A DNA stretch of 14,453 bases from the NCBI GenBank assembly GCA_964003875.1, contig CAXFLH010000028.1:1-14453 (forward strand). Reading direction: 5' to 3'. The translations under genes and the position numbers were made by a program. Positions within the stretch are counted from its first letter, which is position 1; every line of letters starts with the position of its first letter. Positions 12,576-14,453 of this stretch are shown one piece after another. The stretch is from UBA8444 sp964003875. GTDB taxonomy: Bacteria; Bacteroidota; Bacteroidia; Flavobacteriales; UBA7312. The notes beneath the pieces were generated by a model. The model was not told where the DNA came from. It saw only the letters and a list, made by a program, of their open reading frames with translations, and did not search any database.

Positions 12576-14453
12576 TTAAAATTCACCACTTCCGCCTCCA
12601 CCATCTTTAATATCATCGTTACGGATATTGGTGCGGTCTTTAATCACGTCAAATTTTAACTCTCCAAAAGTATATTTAAAGCTAATACCAATGGACCTAA
12701 AGACCGTATTTCTATTGCTATAAATATAAAAATCATCACCTTCTAACTCTGTTTCAAAGGATTTGTATTTCTTGAATGGCTCAACAAATCTTAAACCAAT
12801 AGACCCCTTTTTATTATTGAAATCTTTCTTAAAGCCAAATGAGAACATTGAAAATCCTGGAACATAACCCTGTGCCGTTTGATTTGGTGGTCGGAAAAAA
12901 CCAAAAGTTTCGGCTTTGTATCCTTTGCCCATATCATAATTACCCCCCATATTCCAGTTGAATAAGACTCTTCCCAAATCGTCAGAAGTGGTTTGATAGG
13001 TGTATAAATTAAATCCTGCTCTTAAATTAGCATCACCGACTTTTATTGAGCCATAATAATTAAATCCAACAGATAGGTTTTCCCCGATATTATCATAGGA
13101 AGTAATCGAATTATTGCCTGACAAACGCACATTAGACTCTATCAAATCATAAGTTTGTTTAGCAAAAATATAATAGCTGCCTTTATATTTTCCTGCAAAA
13201 CTATTGTAGCCTATTTCTAACTGATGAGTAATTTCTGGTTTTAATTGTGGGTTGCCTTCAGTCAAAGTAAGGGTGTCAGTATATGAAACGTTAGGGTTGA
13301 TGTACCTCATGCCAGGTCTGTAAATTCGTTTACTATAGCTAGCTTTTAGCGACCTCATCATATCAATCTTTTTGGATAGAATGAAACTGGGTAAAAGGGT
13401 GGTATACTCGTTCTCAAAAGGGTCTTTTTCATTTTGCAACCATACATCGTTTTGTTTAGAATTCCACTGACCTTTTATAAGTGTGTTTTCGGCTCTCAGA
13501 CCAACTACAGCTCCCCATTCTTTGGTTAATTGCCATTTTGTAGATAGGTATAAGGCGGCAATATTTTGAGTATAGTCAAACTGCTCAAAGGGTTGGAAAA
13601 TAATGGGATTTGAATTTTCAGTATTGTAATTATTCAATAGGTTTCTATTGACATACTTGGCGCCCAATTCTATAGTATGTTTATCTTTCAAAGGGTGGGT
13701 ATAATCTAGTTGATAAGTATATGTAAGAGGGCTACCGTCATTTTTATTAATAATAGTGTCTTTAGGTGTACTACCATCGTATTCTTGATAAACGTAGTTG
13801 TCTTGGTCAGAAACGTCTCCTCCTAACTGAAAAGCGAGTCTTAATTCTCGGTCTTCGTGGTCGCTGAATTGCTTGATATAATCAGTGGTCCATTCATAGC
13901 CTAAACTCAAATTTTTAGAGTCTGTGTAGCGTACCGTATCGTTAATTTGGTAAGCTAAATCATCGATAAAATTATCTGAAAGTATGGACGAATACAAATA
14001 GTCATCAGCCCACTCTTGATTGGTTTGTCGATTGCCTCTCATTTGAAAACTCGTTACAATACTATTGTATGGATTGATGTCATAATACATTTCAGACGTG
14101 CCTCCAAAACCTATCCACTGCCCCTTAGTCTGTGCGTTTTTGGTTAGGGTTGTAGAGTCAGCATAATTGAATCGGTGGTAAGTCTGTTCCCCCGAAAGTG
14201 GCCAACCGTATCGCACTCTACCACGTACAGATATTCCAAACTTTCCTTTACCATAATTGAGGTCTAAAGATTGTTTATTAACTCTAGTACCAACAGAACC
14301 ATTGATAGTACTTTTAAAACCTGAAATCTGTTTTTGTTGTGTAATGATGTTAATTATACCAGCGCCACCTTCACCGTCATATTTTGCTGTTGGACTAGTA
14401 ATGACCTCAACACTTTTGACTTGCTCGGCAGGTATCATTTGTAAAGCATCGGC
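12576..14453 (-). CDS. Outer-membrane TonB-dependent receptor, beta-barrel family, C-terminal part (5' end outside window)
   Basis: The frame is open from the right edge, so the gene starts outside the window; about 625 residues are visible. The first visible residues, ADALQMIPAEQVKSVEVI, then TSPTAKYDGEGGAGIINI, are the end of the TonB plug domain, as in Bacteroidota receptors of the outer-membrane beta-barrel group (CarboxypepD_reg-like + plug + OMP_b-brl_3). The rest is a long series of alternating amphipathic strands rich in Tyr, Asn and Gly, for example QTYDLIESNVR and RAGFNLYTYQTT. It ends with a polar Gly-rich tail, DIKDGGGGSGEF, instead of the usual terminal aromatic residue. No SusD partner gene follows. 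The ligand is unknown; position before glycosylasparaginase suggests uptake of glycans or glycopeptides, but receptors of this barrel subfamily often lie outside polysaccharide loci. The gene is intact as far as it can be seen. Confidence 0.88.
   Translation of the reverse strand, partial: ADALQMIPAEQVKSVEVITSPTAKYDGEGGAGIINIITQQKQISGFKSTINGSVGTRVNKQSLDLNYGKGKFGISVRGRVRYGWPLSGEQTYHRFNYADSTTLTKNAQTKGQWIGFGGTSEMYYDINPYNSIVTSFQMRGNRQTNQEWADDYLYSSILSDNFIDDLAYQINDTVRYTDSKNLSLGYEWTTDYIKQFSDHEDRELRLAFQLGGDVSDQDNYVYQEYDGSTPKDTIINKNDGSPLTYTYQLDYTHPLKDKHTIELGAKYVNRNLLNNYNTENSNPIIFQPFEQFDYTQNIAALYLSTKWQLTKEWGAVVGLRAENTLIKGQWNSKQNDVWLQNEKDPFENEYTTLLPSFILSKKIDMMRSLKASYSKRIYRPGMRYINPNVSYTDTLTLTEGNPQLKPEITHQLEIGYNSFAGKYKGSYYIFAKQTYDLIESNVRLSGNNSITSYDNIGENLSVGFNYYGSIKVGDANLRAGFNLYTYQTTSDDLGRVLFNWNMGGNYDMGKGYKAETFGFFRPPNQTAQGYVPGFSMFSFGFKKDFNNKKGSIGLRFVEPFKKYKSFETELEGDDFYIYSNRNTVFRSIGISFKYTFGELKFDVIKDRTNIRNDDIKDGGGGSGEF

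Noticed and set aside
12576..14453. A SusC-type receptor with a SusD partner
   Set aside because: The plug-end and barrel sequence match the outer-membrane beta-barrel subfamily, and the next gene is glycosylasparaginase, not SusD.

Overview
The window looks like DNA from a marine-type member of the Bacteroidota (Flavobacteriia-like). It is AT-rich and densely packed. Gene starts mostly lack clear Shine-Dalgarno sequences, and TTTG / TAnnTTTG-like promoter elements can be found. The gene content also fits: an outer-membrane beta-barrel TonB-dependent receptor, a GH92 lipoprotein, a Flavobacterium-type glycosylasparaginase and the long (~630 aa) Bacteroidota amidophosphoribosyltransferase-like protein. 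I see no rRNA, tRNA, CRISPR array or insertion sequence.

Left end (1-1545): this part is anomalous. A minus-strand frame stays open from 1053 to the window edge. It encodes a signal peptide and a mono-haem cytochrome c domain (CSSCH, Met ligand), joined in frame near 690-705 to the interior of a PepN-type M1 aminopeptidase, up to its GAMEN motif. By hand count, GC drops from about 39% (721-1020) to about 25% (301-660) at the join. Head to head with it lies the C-terminal part of a class I SAM methyltransferase on the plus strand. Its homologous sequence stops about where the cytochrome gene begins, so its SAM-binding half is missing. Two broken joins within about 350 bp suggest a chimeric assembly or a rearrangement.

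Middle (1549-7340): a lower kynurenine / 3-hydroxyanthranilate catabolic divergon. On the minus strand are 3-hydroxyanthranilate 3,4-dioxygenase and aminocarboxymuconate-semialdehyde decarboxylase, followed 38 nt later by the amidophosphoribosyltransferase-like gene. On the plus strand are an SDR-like protein lacking the usual Tyr/Lys catalytic pair and an aminomuconate-semialdehyde dehydrogenase. Together they would convert 3-hydroxyanthranilate to 2-aminomuconate; the deaminase and the upper pathway are not in the window. A 55-bp intergenic region probably carries both promoters.

Right (7357-14453): a small convergent hypothetical gene, then a minus-strand cluster in transcription order: TonB-dependent receptor (partial, runs off the right edge), Tat-exported glycosylasparaginase, ROK sugar kinase and a GH92 alpha-mannosidase lipoprotein with C-terminal accessory domains. 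The set fits scavenging of N-linked glycans or glycopeptides: the mannosidase trims mannose, the asparaginase cuts the GlcNAc-Asn bond and the ROK kinase phosphorylates a released sugar. There is no SusD. I see no clearly new multi-gene system. The most unusual items are the cytochrome-PepN chimera, the SDR without its catalytic pair and the dioxygenase that lacks most of its second metal site.
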